Assembly (NCBI GenBank): GCA_027067385.1
Contig: JAMOVV010000113.1
Span: 1 to 35,332 of the forward strand
DNA length: 35,332 nucleotides
DNA from: Desulfarculaceae bacterium
GTDB taxonomy: Bacteria > Desulfobacterota > Desulfarculia > Desulfarculales > Desulfarculaceae
Direction of reading: 5' to 3'
A program made the position numbers and the translations under genes. Shown in pieces: positions 1-9,553 of the stretch. Each line of letters begins with the position of its first letter. The stretch's first letter is position 1. Under the pieces are notes generated by a model that was given only the letters and a program-made list of their open reading frames with translations, ran no database searches and was not told the DNA's origin.

Positions 1-1210
1 CCTGGCCGGCCTCCAGCCCCTCGCTGTCCCGGGGCACCCGTACCAGGCCGTGACCCTGGGTGAGAGTTCGTATCAGACCGGACTTGCCAAAGACCGGTTG
101 CACTTGGGGTGCATCGCCGCCGGGAACCACCCGCACCCGGTGGTACTCCTCGCGGCCGGGGGCCGAGGGCAGGTTTTGCGCCAGGCGTCCCTTGAGCCGG
201 CCGAAGCGGCTGAAGGGCCGGGCCGGCCGGCCCAGCAGGCGTTCGATGATCGGCTCCACCAGCAAGTAAAACGAGACCACGCAGGAGGCCACCTGGCCGG
301 GCAGGCCCAGCAGGTGCCCCGACTCGGCGCTCACCCAGATAAACGGCTTGCCCGGGCTCACGGCCACGCCGTGCACCAGCAGCTCGGCCCCGGGCTGGGA
401 CATGAAGACCTCGGCGGTGTGGTCGCGCTGGCCCACCGAGGAGCCGCCCGAGAGCAGGGTGAGCCGGCAGTCGGCCAGGGAGCGCTCCACCGCGCGGCGC
501 AGCTTTTGCCGGTCGTCGCCCACCAGCCCCAGGATCACCGGCTCGGCCCCGGCCTCGGCGGCCAGGGCGGCCAGGGTGTAAGTATTGACGTCGCGCACCT
601 GGCCGGGCCCCGGCGCGGCCGAGATGGGCACCACCTCGTCGCCGGTGGAGATGATCCCCACCCGGGGCGCGGTGCGCACCTTCACCTGCTCCATGCCCAG
701 GGCGGCCATGAGCCCCACGTCCTGGGGCCGCAGCCGGCGGCCGGCGGCGATGAGCACCTCGCCCTGGGCGGCGTCGTCGCTGGCCCCCAGCAGGTTGGTC
801 CCCGGCGCCACCGACTTGGCCACCTCCACCGAGTCCTGGTCCACCAGCCGGGTGTGCTCCACCATCAACACCGCGTCGGCCCCGTCCGGCAGCATGCCGC
901 CGGTATTGATGGCGGCGCATTGGCCCGGCCCCAGGCTCACCTCCGGCGCCCGGCCCATGGGTACCTCGCCCACCAACTCCAGGTAGCCGGGCGAGGTCTC
1001 CGAGGCCCCGAAGGTGTCGCGCCCCCGCACCGCGTAGCCGTCCATGGTGGCGCGCGTGAAGCCGGGCAGGTCGTGGGGAGCCCTGAGGTCCTCGGCCAGG
1101 GTGCGGTCGGCCGCCGCCAGCAGGGGGACCTCCTCCACGGCCGCGGGCGCTACTTCCCCGGCCAGGGCATGAACTTCATCCACGGTGCGTACTTGGAAAA
1201 ACGGCCTCAT
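1..1210 (-). CDS. moeA: Molybdopterin molybdotransferase MoeA (3' end beyond window)
   Basis: MoeA inserts molybdate (or tungstate) into adenylylated molybdopterin, the last common step of Mo/W cofactor synthesis in the cytoplasm. About 403 residues are visible and the C-terminal few are lost at the window edge. Family motifs are intact: TMDGYAV near residue 55, TGGMLPDGADAV near 103, ISTGDEVV near 187, LSGGSSVGQRD at 253-263 and GLPGQVASC near 302, followed by the start of the C-terminal beta domain. The ATG at 1208-1210 has a GAGGG about 10 bases upstream. It is transcribed away from nothing but its own promoter, in the same direction as fdhD, which ends 84 bases upstream. A second, more divergent MoeA lies at 5461-6681, so this is the canonical copy. 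The promoter carries TGTCA palindromes described separately. Confidence 0.93.
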   Translation of the reverse strand, partial: MRPFFQVRTVDEVHALAGEVAPAAVEEVPLLAAADRTLAEDLRAPHDLPGFTRATMDGYAVRGRDTFGASETSPGYLELVGEVPMGRAPEVSLGPGQCAAINTGGMLPDGADAVLMVEHTRLVDQDSVEVAKSVAPGTNLLGASDDAAQGEVLIAAGRRLRPQDVGLMAALGMEQVKVRTAPRVGIISTGDEVVPISAAPGPGQVRDVNTYTLAALAAEAGAEPVILGLVGDDRQKLRRAVERSLADCRLTLLSGGSSVGQRDHTAEVFMSQPGAELLVHGVAVSPGKPFIWVSAESGHLLGLPGQVASCVVSFYLLVEPIIERLLGRPARPFSRFGRLKGRLAQNLPSAPGREEYHRVRVVPGGDAPQVQPVFGKSGLIRTLTQGHGLVRVPRDSEGLEAGQ

Positions 1211-1238
1211 GTTTCGCTCGCCCTCAAGTCTCAGGAGA

Positions 1239-1272
1239 TGACAAGTATATGTCAATGTTGACAACCATACAA
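1239..1272 (-). promoter_or_regulatory. moeA promoter with overlapping TGTCA palindromes
   Basis: On the minus strand a -35 TTGTAT (1267-1272) and a -10 TATACT (1244-1249) are separated by exactly 17 bases. The spacer contains a perfect inverted repeat TGTCAA-CA-TTGACA (1250-1263), and a second repeat TGACA-N6-TGTCA (1239-1254) covers the -10. A protein bound here would block RNA polymerase. The promoter call rests on hexamer match and spacing. The operator role is inference, supported by a related palindrome at 2232-2243. Confidence 0.5.
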
Positions 1273-1293
1273 CCGGCCGCGCCGGCGTCCGTC

Positions 1294-2175
1294 CTAGGGC
1301 GCCAGGGCGGCCAGCCGGTGCGAACCCACCTGGGGCAGCGGTTGGCCGTGCACCAGTATGCGCCGGGGGTGGGTGTAGACATTGGCCCGGGGGTCACGGC
1401 CAAACCCCAAGAGGGTGACGCCCAGGGCGTCGAGCATCTCCACCGCCAGGGCGGTGGGGGCCGACACCGACCCCACCAGGGGCACCCCGGCCCGCGCCAC
1501 CTTGAGGGCTATCTCGTAGCTCACCCGTCCCGATAGCAACACCACGCACCCGGCCAGGTCGCTGCCGGCCAACAGGGCGCCGCCCAGGGCCTTGTCCAGG
1601 GCGTTGTGCCGCCCGATGTCCTCCACCACCGCGATGAGCTCGCCGTTGGCCCGGCCCACCGCGGCGGCGTGGGTGCCGCCGGTGGCGTTGAATACCGGCT
1701 GGCGGGCCTCCATGGCGGCAAAGAGCTGAAAGATCACCGCCAGCTCCACGGCCGGTCCCTCGCAGTCCACCGCCGGCACGATGGTCATGAGCTGGGAAAA
1801 GGATTCCAGGCCGCAGAGGCCGCAGGAGGTGGCCGCCGGGGCCACCCGGCGAGTGCGCGCCCGGCGGGCCAGCTCGGGCGGCAGGCTCACATCGGCCCAC
1901 ACCACCGTCCCCAGGCCATCCAGCACCGCCCGGCCCAGCGCGATCTTCTCGACCTGGCCCGGCCGGTCCACCAGCCCCTGGCTGAGGCAAAAACCCATGG
2001 CCAGCTCGCGCACCTGGGCCGGGCTGATCAGCAATACGATGTGCGACCGGCCGTTGAGGCGCAGCTCAAAGGGAACTTCGCGGGCGGCGATCTCGTCCAG
2101 GGGACTCACCCTCCCCCGGCGCACCCGCAGGGCGTCCAGGCCGGCGGTCAGCTTGTGAGGGTTCACGGGCTCCAC
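1294..2175 (-). CDS. fdhD: Formate dehydrogenase accessory sulfurtransferase FdhD
   Basis: FdhD transfers sulfur from a cysteine desulfurase to the Mo/W-bis-MGD cofactor of formate dehydrogenase, and is needed for formate dehydrogenase activity. The protein is 293 residues from the chosen start. The sulfur-relay cysteines are in CGLCG at 118-122, followed by FNATGGTHAAAV near 162, EDIGRHNALDKALG near 185 and the SAPTALAVE segment near the C-terminus, all hallmarks of the family. The open frame extends upstream to an ATG at 2295. I prefer the GTG at 2173-2175, which has GCGGAG nine bases upstream, because the longer form would put a strong palindrome (2232-2243) and a TATGAT -10-like box inside the gene and adds about 40 residues with no family similarity I can recognise. 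The substrate formate dehydrogenase is not in this window. Confidence 0.92.
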   Translation of the reverse strand: MEPVNPHKLTAGLDALRVRRGRVSPLDEIAAREVPFELRLNGRSHIVLLISPAQVRELAMGFCLSQGLVDRPGQVEKIALGRAVLDGLGTVVWADVSLPPELARRARTRRVAPAATSCGLCGLESFSQLMTIVPAVDCEGPAVELAVIFQLFAAMEARQPVFNATGGTHAAAVGRANGELIAVVEDIGRHNALDKALGGALLAGSDLAGCVVLLSGRVSYEIALKVARAGVPLVGSVSAPTALAVEMLDALGVTLLGFGRDPRANVYTHPRRILVHGQPLPQVGSHRLAALAP

Positions 2176-2221
2176 GGACTTGGCTCCGCGCCGGACGACG
2201 CCGCCCGGCCACCGGGATAAC

Positions 2222-2258
2222 CTATCATAGTTGACATATGTCAGAACTGGCTTATCTG
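2222..2258. promoter_or_regulatory. Palindromic operator between fdhD and the modE-like gene
   Basis: A perfect 12-base palindrome TGACATATGTCA lies at 2232-2243. On the plus strand it overlaps a -35 TTGACA (2231-2236) that is 16 bases from TATCTG (2253-2258), which could serve the modE-like gene. On the minus strand a TATGAT box sits just downstream of it and could serve fdhD, although no good -35 is visible on that side. The half-site TGTCA recurs in the moeA promoter at 1239-1263. The palindrome is directly visible. Its use as an operator is inferred. Confidence 0.45.
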
Positions 2259-2392
2259 CTGGCCAGACGGTATCATATGCCATGGGCCCGGTCAACGCGA
2301 GGTCCCCGGATCACCGGAGGCCCGGTGAGGGTTTGACAAAGCGTCGCCGGGGGTGTTGCAATGGTGCTTCTATTTTTCGCCGGAGGTGGCAG

Positions 2393-2767
2393 GTGCGGGT
2401 GCGCATGAAGCTATGGCTCGAGGAAAACGATGAGGTTTTGTACGGCCAGGGGCGTCAACTCCTGTTGGAGGCCCTGCGGGAGACCGGGTCGTTGGCCGGG
2501 GCGGCCCGCCGGTTGAAGATGAGCTACCGGGGCGCTTGGGGACGCCTCAAAGCCTCGGAGGAGCGTATCGGCTTCAAGCTGGTGGAACGCAGCAGCGAGG
2601 GCCGCCGGGCCATGCAGCTCACCCCCGAGGCCGAGGAGCTCATCAAGCGCTTTGCCCAGTTCCGCGCCCGGGCCGACAAGTTCCAGGCCAAGATTCAAAA
2701 GGAACTCTTTGCCGACATCGCCAAGATGCATAAGGCCCACAAGAAATCCAAGAAGCGGGGGAAGTGA
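2393..2767 (+). CDS. ModE-type winged-helix DNA-binding regulator without a molbindin domain
   Basis: This 124-residue protein matches the LysR-like N-terminal DNA-binding domain of the molybdate regulator ModE. Typical segments are VRMKLWLE near the N-terminus, LLEALRETGSLAGAARRLKMSYRGAW (residues 24-49, the helix-turn-helix), a wing around residues 62-80, and a basic, helical tail. The C-terminal TOBE/molbindin domain that binds oxyanion in E. coli ModE is absent, so it must sense metal differently or act with a partner. The GTG at 2393 has GGAGG six bases upstream (2382-2386) and gives the usual family N-terminus. The ATG at 2405 is a weaker alternative. It begins a tightly packed plus-strand unit with the mobB-like, tupB and tupC genes, and probably controls this Mo/W island. 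Confidence 0.85.
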   Translation: MRVRMKLWLEENDEVLYGQGRQLLLEALRETGSLAGAARRLKMSYRGAWGRLKASEERIGFKLVERSSEGRRAMQLTPEAEELIKRFAQFRARADKFQAKIQKELFADIAKMHKAHKKSKKRGK

Positions 2768-2768
2768 T

Positions 2769-3365
2769 TTGGCGGCGATACTGTGCCTGGCCGGCCCCGG
2801 CGGCCGGCCCCAGCGAGAGCTGACCAACCGCCTGGCCGGCGAACTGCAAAGCCAGGGGCTGCGAGTGGGAATTATGGTGTCCGGCCAGGACCAGCCGGAA
2901 GATTCTGTGGCTGAGTTGGCCCTTAGCGGCCGGAGCATGGTGCTCAAGCGCCGCCTGCCGCGGGCCATGGACTTGGAGGAGCTGGCCGCGCTGTACCTGG
3001 ACGACCTGGACCTGGTGATCACCGAGATACACCACCAGGCCAAGCGACCCAAGATCGAATACCGGCCCGCGGGCGCCGACCCGGTGCTCGACGGCGATCC
3101 CGGCCTGCGGGCCATTGTGAGCGAGCAAGCCGGCCCGGACGACCCGCCCCGTTTTTCCCCCGACGACATCGTCGGCCTGGCCGAGTTCGTGCGCCAGGGC
3201 CTACCGGCCGGGCGCAAGCCGGCCAAGGTGCGCATGCTGGTGGGCGGGCGGCGGGTGCCGGCCAAGGGCTTCATCCAGGACCTGGTGGCCGGCACCATGC
3301 GCGCCCTGGTCGGCTCGCTCAAAGGCGGCGACCGGCCCGGGCCCATGATCATCTTTATCGAGTGA
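2769..3365 (+). CDS. MobB-like molybdopterin-guanine dinucleotide biosynthesis protein with degenerate P-loop
   Basis: The 198-residue product resembles MobB, the GTP-binding accessory of MobA in molybdopterin guanine dinucleotide formation. The matches are an N-terminal hydrophobic strand, the segment DLDLVITEIHHQAKRPKIEY (residues 78-97, equivalent to the MobB Asp strand and following loop), and FSPDDIVGLAEFV near residue 128. The usual Walker A GxxGSGKTT is replaced by GPGGRPQREL (residues 9-18), with the lysine and threonine lost, so nucleotide binding is doubtful. A C-terminal extension of about 50 residues (from KPAKVRML to the end) contains FIQDLVAGTMRALVGSLKG. The start is a TTG at 2769 with GGGGAAG upstream, one base after the modE-like stop codon, consistent with translational coupling. 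The family assignment is moderate. Confidence 0.65.
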   Translation: MAAILCLAGPGGRPQRELTNRLAGELQSQGLRVGIMVSGQDQPEDSVAELALSGRSMVLKRRLPRAMDLEELAALYLDDLDLVITEIHHQAKRPKIEYRPAGADPVLDGDPGLRAIVSEQAGPDDPPRFSPDDIVGLAEFVRQGLPAGRKPAKVRMLVGGRRVPAKGFIQDLVAGTMRALVGSLKGGDRPGPMIIFIE

Positions 3366-3391
3366 ACCGGCGCCGCCGGTAGGGGACCTAC

Positions 3392-4084
3392 GTGGACTTC
3401 CTGAGCGATGGCATAACCCGGGGGCTGGAGCTCCTGTGGCGGCTGGACCCGGAAATATACTCCATCGCCTGGCTGTCGCTGCGGGTGAGCCTCACCGCCA
3501 CCCTGCTGGCCGCGGCGGTGGCGGTGCCCCTGGGGTTCGTCATCGGCCAGCGCGAGTTCCCCGGCAAGCGGCTGGTGGTGGTGTTTTTCAACACCATGCT
3601 GGCCCTGCCCACCGTGGTGGTGGGGCTCTTGGTCTACGGCCTGGTCTCGTCGCAAGGCGCCCTGGGCCAGTTGCAGATACTCTACACCCCGGCGGCCATG
3701 GTCATGGCCCAGACCTTCCTGGCCTGCCCGCTCATCACCGCCCTGGTCATCTCGGCGGTGGGCACCCTGGACCAGCGGGTGGCCCCCACCGCCCGCACCC
3801 TGGGGGCCACCGGCTGGCAGGCCGCCCTGGCCGTGTTCAGCGAGGCCCACGGAGCCATCCTGGCCGCCCTAGCCGCCGGCTTCGGCCGGGTGGTCACCGA
3901 GGTGGGGGCGGCCATCATGGTCGGTGGCAACATCCGCCACTTCACCCGTACTTTCACCACGGCCATCGCCCTGGAGACCTCCAAGGGTGACTTCGCCCAA
4001 GGCATGGCCCTGGGCATGATCCTTCTGGTGGTGGCCCTGGCAGTGAACCTGGTGTCCCACCAGTTCCACCTGCGGAGGGCTTAG
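3392..4084 (+). CDS. tupB: Tungstate/molybdate ABC transporter permease (TupB-like)
   Basis: This 230-residue inner-membrane protein is the permease of an oxyanion ABC importer. Five to six hydrophobic segments are visible (around 24-52, 61-88, 98-124, 150-166 and 205-222). The cytoplasmic EAA loop is at about 136-165, followed by GRVVTEVGAAIMVGGNIR and the TRTFTTAIALETSKGDFA stretch that is typical of TupB/WtpB-type tungstate permeases. The GTG start at 3392 follows AGGGGAC. It lies 26 bases after the mobB-like gene and its stop is one base before tupC, so they are one transcript. The substrate-binding protein TupA, normally encoded next to it, is not in the window. TupB is favoured over ModB on the TAIALETSKG segment, but tungstate specificity is inferred. 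Confidence 0.85.
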   Translation: MDFLSDGITRGLELLWRLDPEIYSIAWLSLRVSLTATLLAAAVAVPLGFVIGQREFPGKRLVVVFFNTMLALPTVVVGLLVYGLVSSQGALGQLQILYTPAAMVMAQTFLACPLITALVISAVGTLDQRVAPTARTLGATGWQAALAVFSEAHGAILAALAAGFGRVVTEVGAAIMVGGNIRHFTRTFTTAIALETSKGDFAQGMALGMILLVVALAVNLVSHQFHLRRA

Positions 4085-4085
4085 G

Positions 4086-4766
4086 GTGACCGCGCCGCTG
4101 TACGAGCTTCGTGGAGTGACCAAGGACTTCGAGGGCCGGCGGGTGCTGGATATCGACCGGCTCACCCTGGACCCCGGCTGCCTCACCGTGGTGCAGGGCC
4201 CCAACGGCGCGGGCAAGACCACCTTGCTGCGCCTGCTGGCCTTCTTGCTGGCCCCCGACAGCGGCCGCCTGTGGTTCGAGGGCGTGCCGGTGGAGCGCGG
4301 CCTCAACCACCTTACCGCCCTGCGGCGGCGGGTGAGCTTCGTGGCCCAGGATTCCTACTTGTTCAACGGCACGGTGGAAAAGAACGTGGCCTACGGTCTG
4401 GCGGTGCGGGGAGCCGACCGGCGGCAACGCACCGCGGCGGTGCGCCGCGCCCTGGAGGCGGTGGGGCTGGCCGGCTTTGAGCGGCGCAAGGCGCGGCGGC
4501 TCTCCCGCGGGGAGTCCCAGCGCACCGCCCTGGCCCGCGCCCTGGCCCTGGACCCGGAGGTGCTGCTCCTGGACGAGCCCTTCACCGCGGTGGACCGCGC
4601 CCACCTACCCCACCTGGAGCAGGTCATCGCCGAGCTGCCGGCCCAGGGCTGCGGGGTGGTCCTGGTCACCCACGACCAGGCCCAGGCCCAGCGCCTGGCC
4701 CAGCGGATGGTGAACCTGGACCAGGGGCGCCCGGCCGCCGACCAGGCCTACGGGGACGACGGCTGA
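4086..4766 (+). CDS. tupC: Tungstate/molybdate ABC transporter ATP-binding protein (TupC-like)
   Basis: This 226-residue ATPase energises the TupB permease at the inner face of the membrane. Visible motifs are Walker A GPNGAGKTT (38-46), Q-loop glutamine in QDSYLF (88), a signature LSRGESQ (139-145) that departs from the usual LSGGQ, Walker B VLLLDEPF (159-166), D-loop AVD and the switch histidine in VTHDQ (196). It lacks the C-terminal TOBE domain found in ModC, as is usual for TupC. The GTG start sits one base after the tupB stop, so the two are translationally coupled. Its stop is only six bases from the convergent stop of the FmdE-like gene, leaving no room for a separate terminator. Confidence 0.88.
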   Translation: MTAPLYELRGVTKDFEGRRVLDIDRLTLDPGCLTVVQGPNGAGKTTLLRLLAFLLAPDSGRLWFEGVPVERGLNHLTALRRRVSFVAQDSYLFNGTVEKNVAYGLAVRGADRRQRTAAVRRALEAVGLAGFERRKARRLSRGESQRTALARALALDPEVLLLDEPFTAVDRAHLPHLEQVIAELPAQGCGVVLVTHDQAQAQRLAQRMVNLDQGRPAADQAYGDDG

Positions 4767-4772
4767 CCTATA

Positions 4773-5357
4773 TTATAAGTAGTAGGCCCGGCCCTGGCAG
4801 GCCAGGCACTGGTCGCCGAAGCGCAGGGGATAGGACTCGCCGCAGGAGGGACAAGCTGCGGTGAGCACCTTGCCCTGGCTCTTGAGCGACTCCTTCATGT
4901 CCACCGCGCGGCACTTGACCAGGCGGGGACCGTAGGTGAGCAGCTCCTGCACCACCGGGTCCTTGTCCACCTTCTGGTCGCCGGGCTTGCGGATAAACCA
5001 GGACGACACCACCGGGTTGGCGGCCACCGCCTCCAGGTCCACCCAGGCCCGCGCCCCGCGCAGGCTCTCACGGTCGTAGAGGGTTACGGCGAACTTGCCC
5101 CAGTCCAGCACCTGCAAAAAGCCGTTGCCCATGGTGCAAGGGGTGAGCAGTTGCACCGCGTCGGGCAGGCACACCACGGTCTCGGTAACCGCGTTGAGGT
5201 AGAGGCTGTGGCCCAGCTCGCGTTGGGCGGCGTCCACCAGGAAGCCGCCGGTGACCACGCCGGGCGAGATGTGGCCGTGGAACTCCTCGGCCATGATGAG
5301 AAACTCGCTCAGCTCGATATCGCATACGGTCGTGGCCTGGCCGGTGTTGTGGTTCAT
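4773..5357 (-). CDS. FmdE-family protein with C-terminal zinc ribbon
   Basis: The 194-residue product belongs to the FmdE family, named after the subunit E of molybdenum formylmethanofuran dehydrogenase but widespread in sulfate reducers next to Mo/W cofactor and transport genes. The family signature FHGHISPGVVTGGFLVD is at residues 26-42. The C-terminus has a CxxC-x11-CxxC zinc ribbon (Cys 169, 172, 184, 187). The ATG at 5355-5357 is preceded by GGAGG at good spacing. The reading frame stays open further upstream, but without a comparable ribosome-binding site. A TATACT box lies about 60 bases upstream on the same strand, without an obvious -35. It is divergent from the second moeA and convergent with tupC. 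The exact biochemical role is unknown. Context points to Mo/W cofactor handling. Confidence 0.85.
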   Translation of the reverse strand: MNHNTGQATTVCDIELSEFLIMAEEFHGHISPGVVTGGFLVDAAQRELGHSLYLNAVTETVVCLPDAVQLLTPCTMGNGFLQVLDWGKFAVTLYDRESLRGARAWVDLEAVAANPVVSSWFIRKPGDQKVDKDPVVQELLTYGPRLVKCRAVDMKESLKSQGKVLTAACPSCGESYPLRFGDQCLACQGRAYYL

Positions 5358-5460
5358 GCCCTCCACCTTGCTGCGGGTCAAAATTGGCTTGGCCGCCCAG
5401 CGCGGCCGGGCATAGTATAACAAATGGCGGCCGACTCCCCCAGCCAAGAGGCGAAAGATA

Positions 5461-6681
5461 ATGGATGATAGCTACGTGAGTTTCGAGCAGGCCCGGGCCC
5501 TGGTGCGCCGGCACACCCCGCGGCTGGCCAGCCGTGCCCTGCCCTTGTCCCGACTGGCCGGCCACGTAATGGCCGCGCCGGCCAGGGCCAAGGTGGCCTC
5601 GCCCTCGGTCACCGCCGCCATGAAGGACGGCTACGCGGTCATGGCCGCCGAGTTGACCCGGGCCTCGGAGCAGCACCCGGTGCGCCTGCGGGTCATCGGC
5701 GCGGTGGCCGCCGGCGAGCAGCCGGCGGCGGCGGTGGGCCCCGGCACGGCCATACGCATCACCACCGGCGCGCCCCTGCCGCCCGGGGCCGACGCGGTGT
5801 TGCCGGTGGAGCTCACCCGCCTCGACGGCGACCAGGTGCTGTGCCTGGCCCCGGCCGACGCGCACCGCAACGTCCTGGCCCGGGGCAGCGACGTGGACCA
5901 GGGCCAGGCCCTGGGCGCGGCCGGACGGGTGCTCACCCCGGAGTTGGTGGGGCTCTTGGCCGCGGCCGGCTGCCCCGAGGCCCAGGCCCACCCCCGGCCC
6001 CGGGTAGCCCTGTTGGCCACCGGCCGCGAGGTGGTGGCCCCGGGCGAGCCCCTGCCCCAGGGCTCGGTCTACGCCAGCAACCTGGTGACCCTGGCCGCCT
6101 GGCTGGAGCTGCACCGCATGGAGCACCAGGTGCGGGTGGTGGACGACTCGGCCGACCAGATCGCCGCGGCGGTGGACCAGTTGCTGGCGGCCAGCGACGC
6201 CCTGCTCATCAGCGGCGGGGCCTGGACCAGCGAACGCGACCTGGTGGTGGGCACCCTGGATGGGATGGGCTTTGAGATGGCCTTTCGCCGGGTGCGCATG
6301 GGGCCGGGCAAGGGCGTGGCCTTCGGCCGGCTGCGCGGGCGGGTGGTCTTTTGCCTGCCGGGGGGGCCGCCATCCAACGAGATGGCCTTTTTGCAACTGG
6401 CTCTGCCGGCCCTGCTGATGATGGCCGGCCACCACGACCCCGGCCTGCCCCGCCTGCGGGCCCGGCTGGCGGTGGAGCTCACCGGCCAGGAGGACTGGAC
6501 CCAGTTTTGGCACGGCCACTTCACCCCCGGCGACGGCCTGCCGGTCTTCACCCCGGCCACCTTTGCCGGCCGGCTCAAGGCCATGGCCGGCAGCCATGGC
6601 ATCCTCACTCTGCCCCAAGGCCAGACCAAGCTAAGCGCCGGCCAGACGGTGACGGTGCAGCGCCTGGCCCCGGCCGCTTAG
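5461..6681 (+). CDS. Second, divergent MoeA-like molybdopterin molybdotransferase
   Basis: This 406-residue protein has the complete MoeA domain order but with altered motifs. Near the N-terminus MKDGYAV (54-60) replaces the canonical MDGYA. TTGAPLPPGADAV (101-113) and LLATGREVV (184-192) are well conserved. The active-site loop reads SGGAWTSERD (251-260) in place of SGGVSVGxxD, keeping the final aspartate. The usual LPGNP/LPGQ loop is LPGGPPSNEMAF (299-310). Organisms that use both Mo and W often encode two MoeA proteins, and selectivity for one metal has been proposed for such pairs, so this copy may have a different metal preference from the one at 1-1210. The start ATG follows AGAGGCG. 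Its stop shares three bases with the convergent sfsA stop. Confidence 0.87.
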   Translation: MDDSYVSFEQARALVRRHTPRLASRALPLSRLAGHVMAAPARAKVASPSVTAAMKDGYAVMAAELTRASEQHPVRLRVIGAVAAGEQPAAAVGPGTAIRITTGAPLPPGADAVLPVELTRLDGDQVLCLAPADAHRNVLARGSDVDQGQALGAAGRVLTPELVGLLAAAGCPEAQAHPRPRVALLATGREVVAPGEPLPQGSVYASNLVTLAAWLELHRMEHQVRVVDDSADQIAAAVDQLLAASDALLISGGAWTSERDLVVGTLDGMGFEMAFRRVRMGPGKGVAFGRLRGRVVFCLPGGPPSNEMAFLQLALPALLMMAGHHDPGLPRLRARLAVELTGQEDWTQFWHGHFTPGDGLPVFTPATFAGRLKAMAGSHGILTLPQGQTKLSAGQTVTVQRLAPAA

Positions 6682-7402
6682 TCCACCAGGGGCAGCACCT
6701 CGTCCAACCGAACCCGGGTGGGGCCCACCCGGGCCCGCACCGCCCGCACCATCACTCCCCGGCGGCGCGCCTGGTGGTACAGCTCGGCATAGACCGGATC
6801 TATCCCGGCGGCCGGGCCAAAGGCCTCGGCGTCGCCCCGCTGCACGATGTAGACCATGGCCGCGTCCACCCCCTGGGCCTTGAGGCGCATCAACTCCCGC
6901 AGGTGCTTGGCCCCCCGAGTGGTCACCGCGTCCGGGAAGCGGGCCACGGTTTCGGTGACCAGGCTGACGTTTTTCACCTCCACGTACAGCGGGCCGCCGG
7001 GGCGCTGCACCAAGATGTCCAGCCGGGTGCCCGGGCCCACCTTCACCTCGGGGCGCACCTCGGCGGCCTCGGCGAAGAGGTCCAGGGCCCGGCCGCGGGC
7101 GGCGGCCACGGCCAGCCGGTTGGCCAACAGGGTGTTGATGCCCACCCAGTGGCGGCCCATGCGGCACATCTCCCAGGTGTGGCGGTAGCGGCGCTTGGGG
7201 TTGTCGCTGATGGAGCAGTAGACCCGCGCCCCGGTTTTCATGGCCCCGAGCATGGAGCCGGAGTTGGGACAGTGCACCGTGGTGGGCCCGCCCTGGTCTA
7301 GGTCCACGTCGGCCAGAAAGCGCTTGTAGCGCCTCAGCAGGCGGCCGCCCACCAAGGGGCGCTGGTAGGCCATGACCACCGGGGCCAGGAGCGACGGCCG
7401 GC

Positions 7403-7406
<4 letters not shown>
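6678..7406 (-). CDS. sfsA: Sugar fermentation stimulation protein homolog SfsA
   Basis: SfsA is a conserved 230-240 residue protein originally linked to maltose metabolism in E. coli. It has an OB-like N-terminal part and a PD-(D/E)XK nuclease-like fold, and its true function is unsettled. The 242 residues here contain HCPNSGSM (45-52), GTRLDILV (126-133), [10 protein letters not shown] (141-150) and [17 protein letters not shown] (156-172), all family hallmarks including the nuclease-like D and ExK. The start is a GTG at 7404-7406 with GGAGG seven bases upstream. It overlaps the stop of the upstream DUF255 gene by four bases (GTGA), so the two are translationally coupled. Confidence 0.92.
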
Positions 7407-9460
<2,054 letters not shown>

Positions 9461-9469
9461 GGGCGGCTC

Positions 9470-9511
9470 CTTAAATAAAACAGGGCGGGGAGAAACATCT
9501 TTTCCCCACCC
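9470..9511 (-). terminator. Probable terminator after the zinc-ribbon gene
   Basis: On the minus strand GGGTGGGGAAAA pairs with TTTCTCCCCGCCC across a short loop, with one mismatch and one bulge, and is followed by the T-rich run TGTTTTATTT. It sits between the zinc-ribbon gene stop and the DUF255 gene start, so the DUF255 gene probably has its own transcription start or depends on read-through. Confidence 0.4.
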
Positions 9512-9553
9512 CCAGGGAACGGCCGCTTGGCAGCGGCCCATGATGATCGGCAC

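Noticed and set aside
50-1261. Plus-strand open frame opposite moeA
   Set aside because: The minus strand encodes an evident MoeA with all motifs.
2176-2295. Longer fdhD start at ATG 2295
   Set aside because: It would bury the 2232-2243 palindrome inside the gene and adds residues without FdhD similarity. A GTG with a ribosome-binding site at 2175 fits better.
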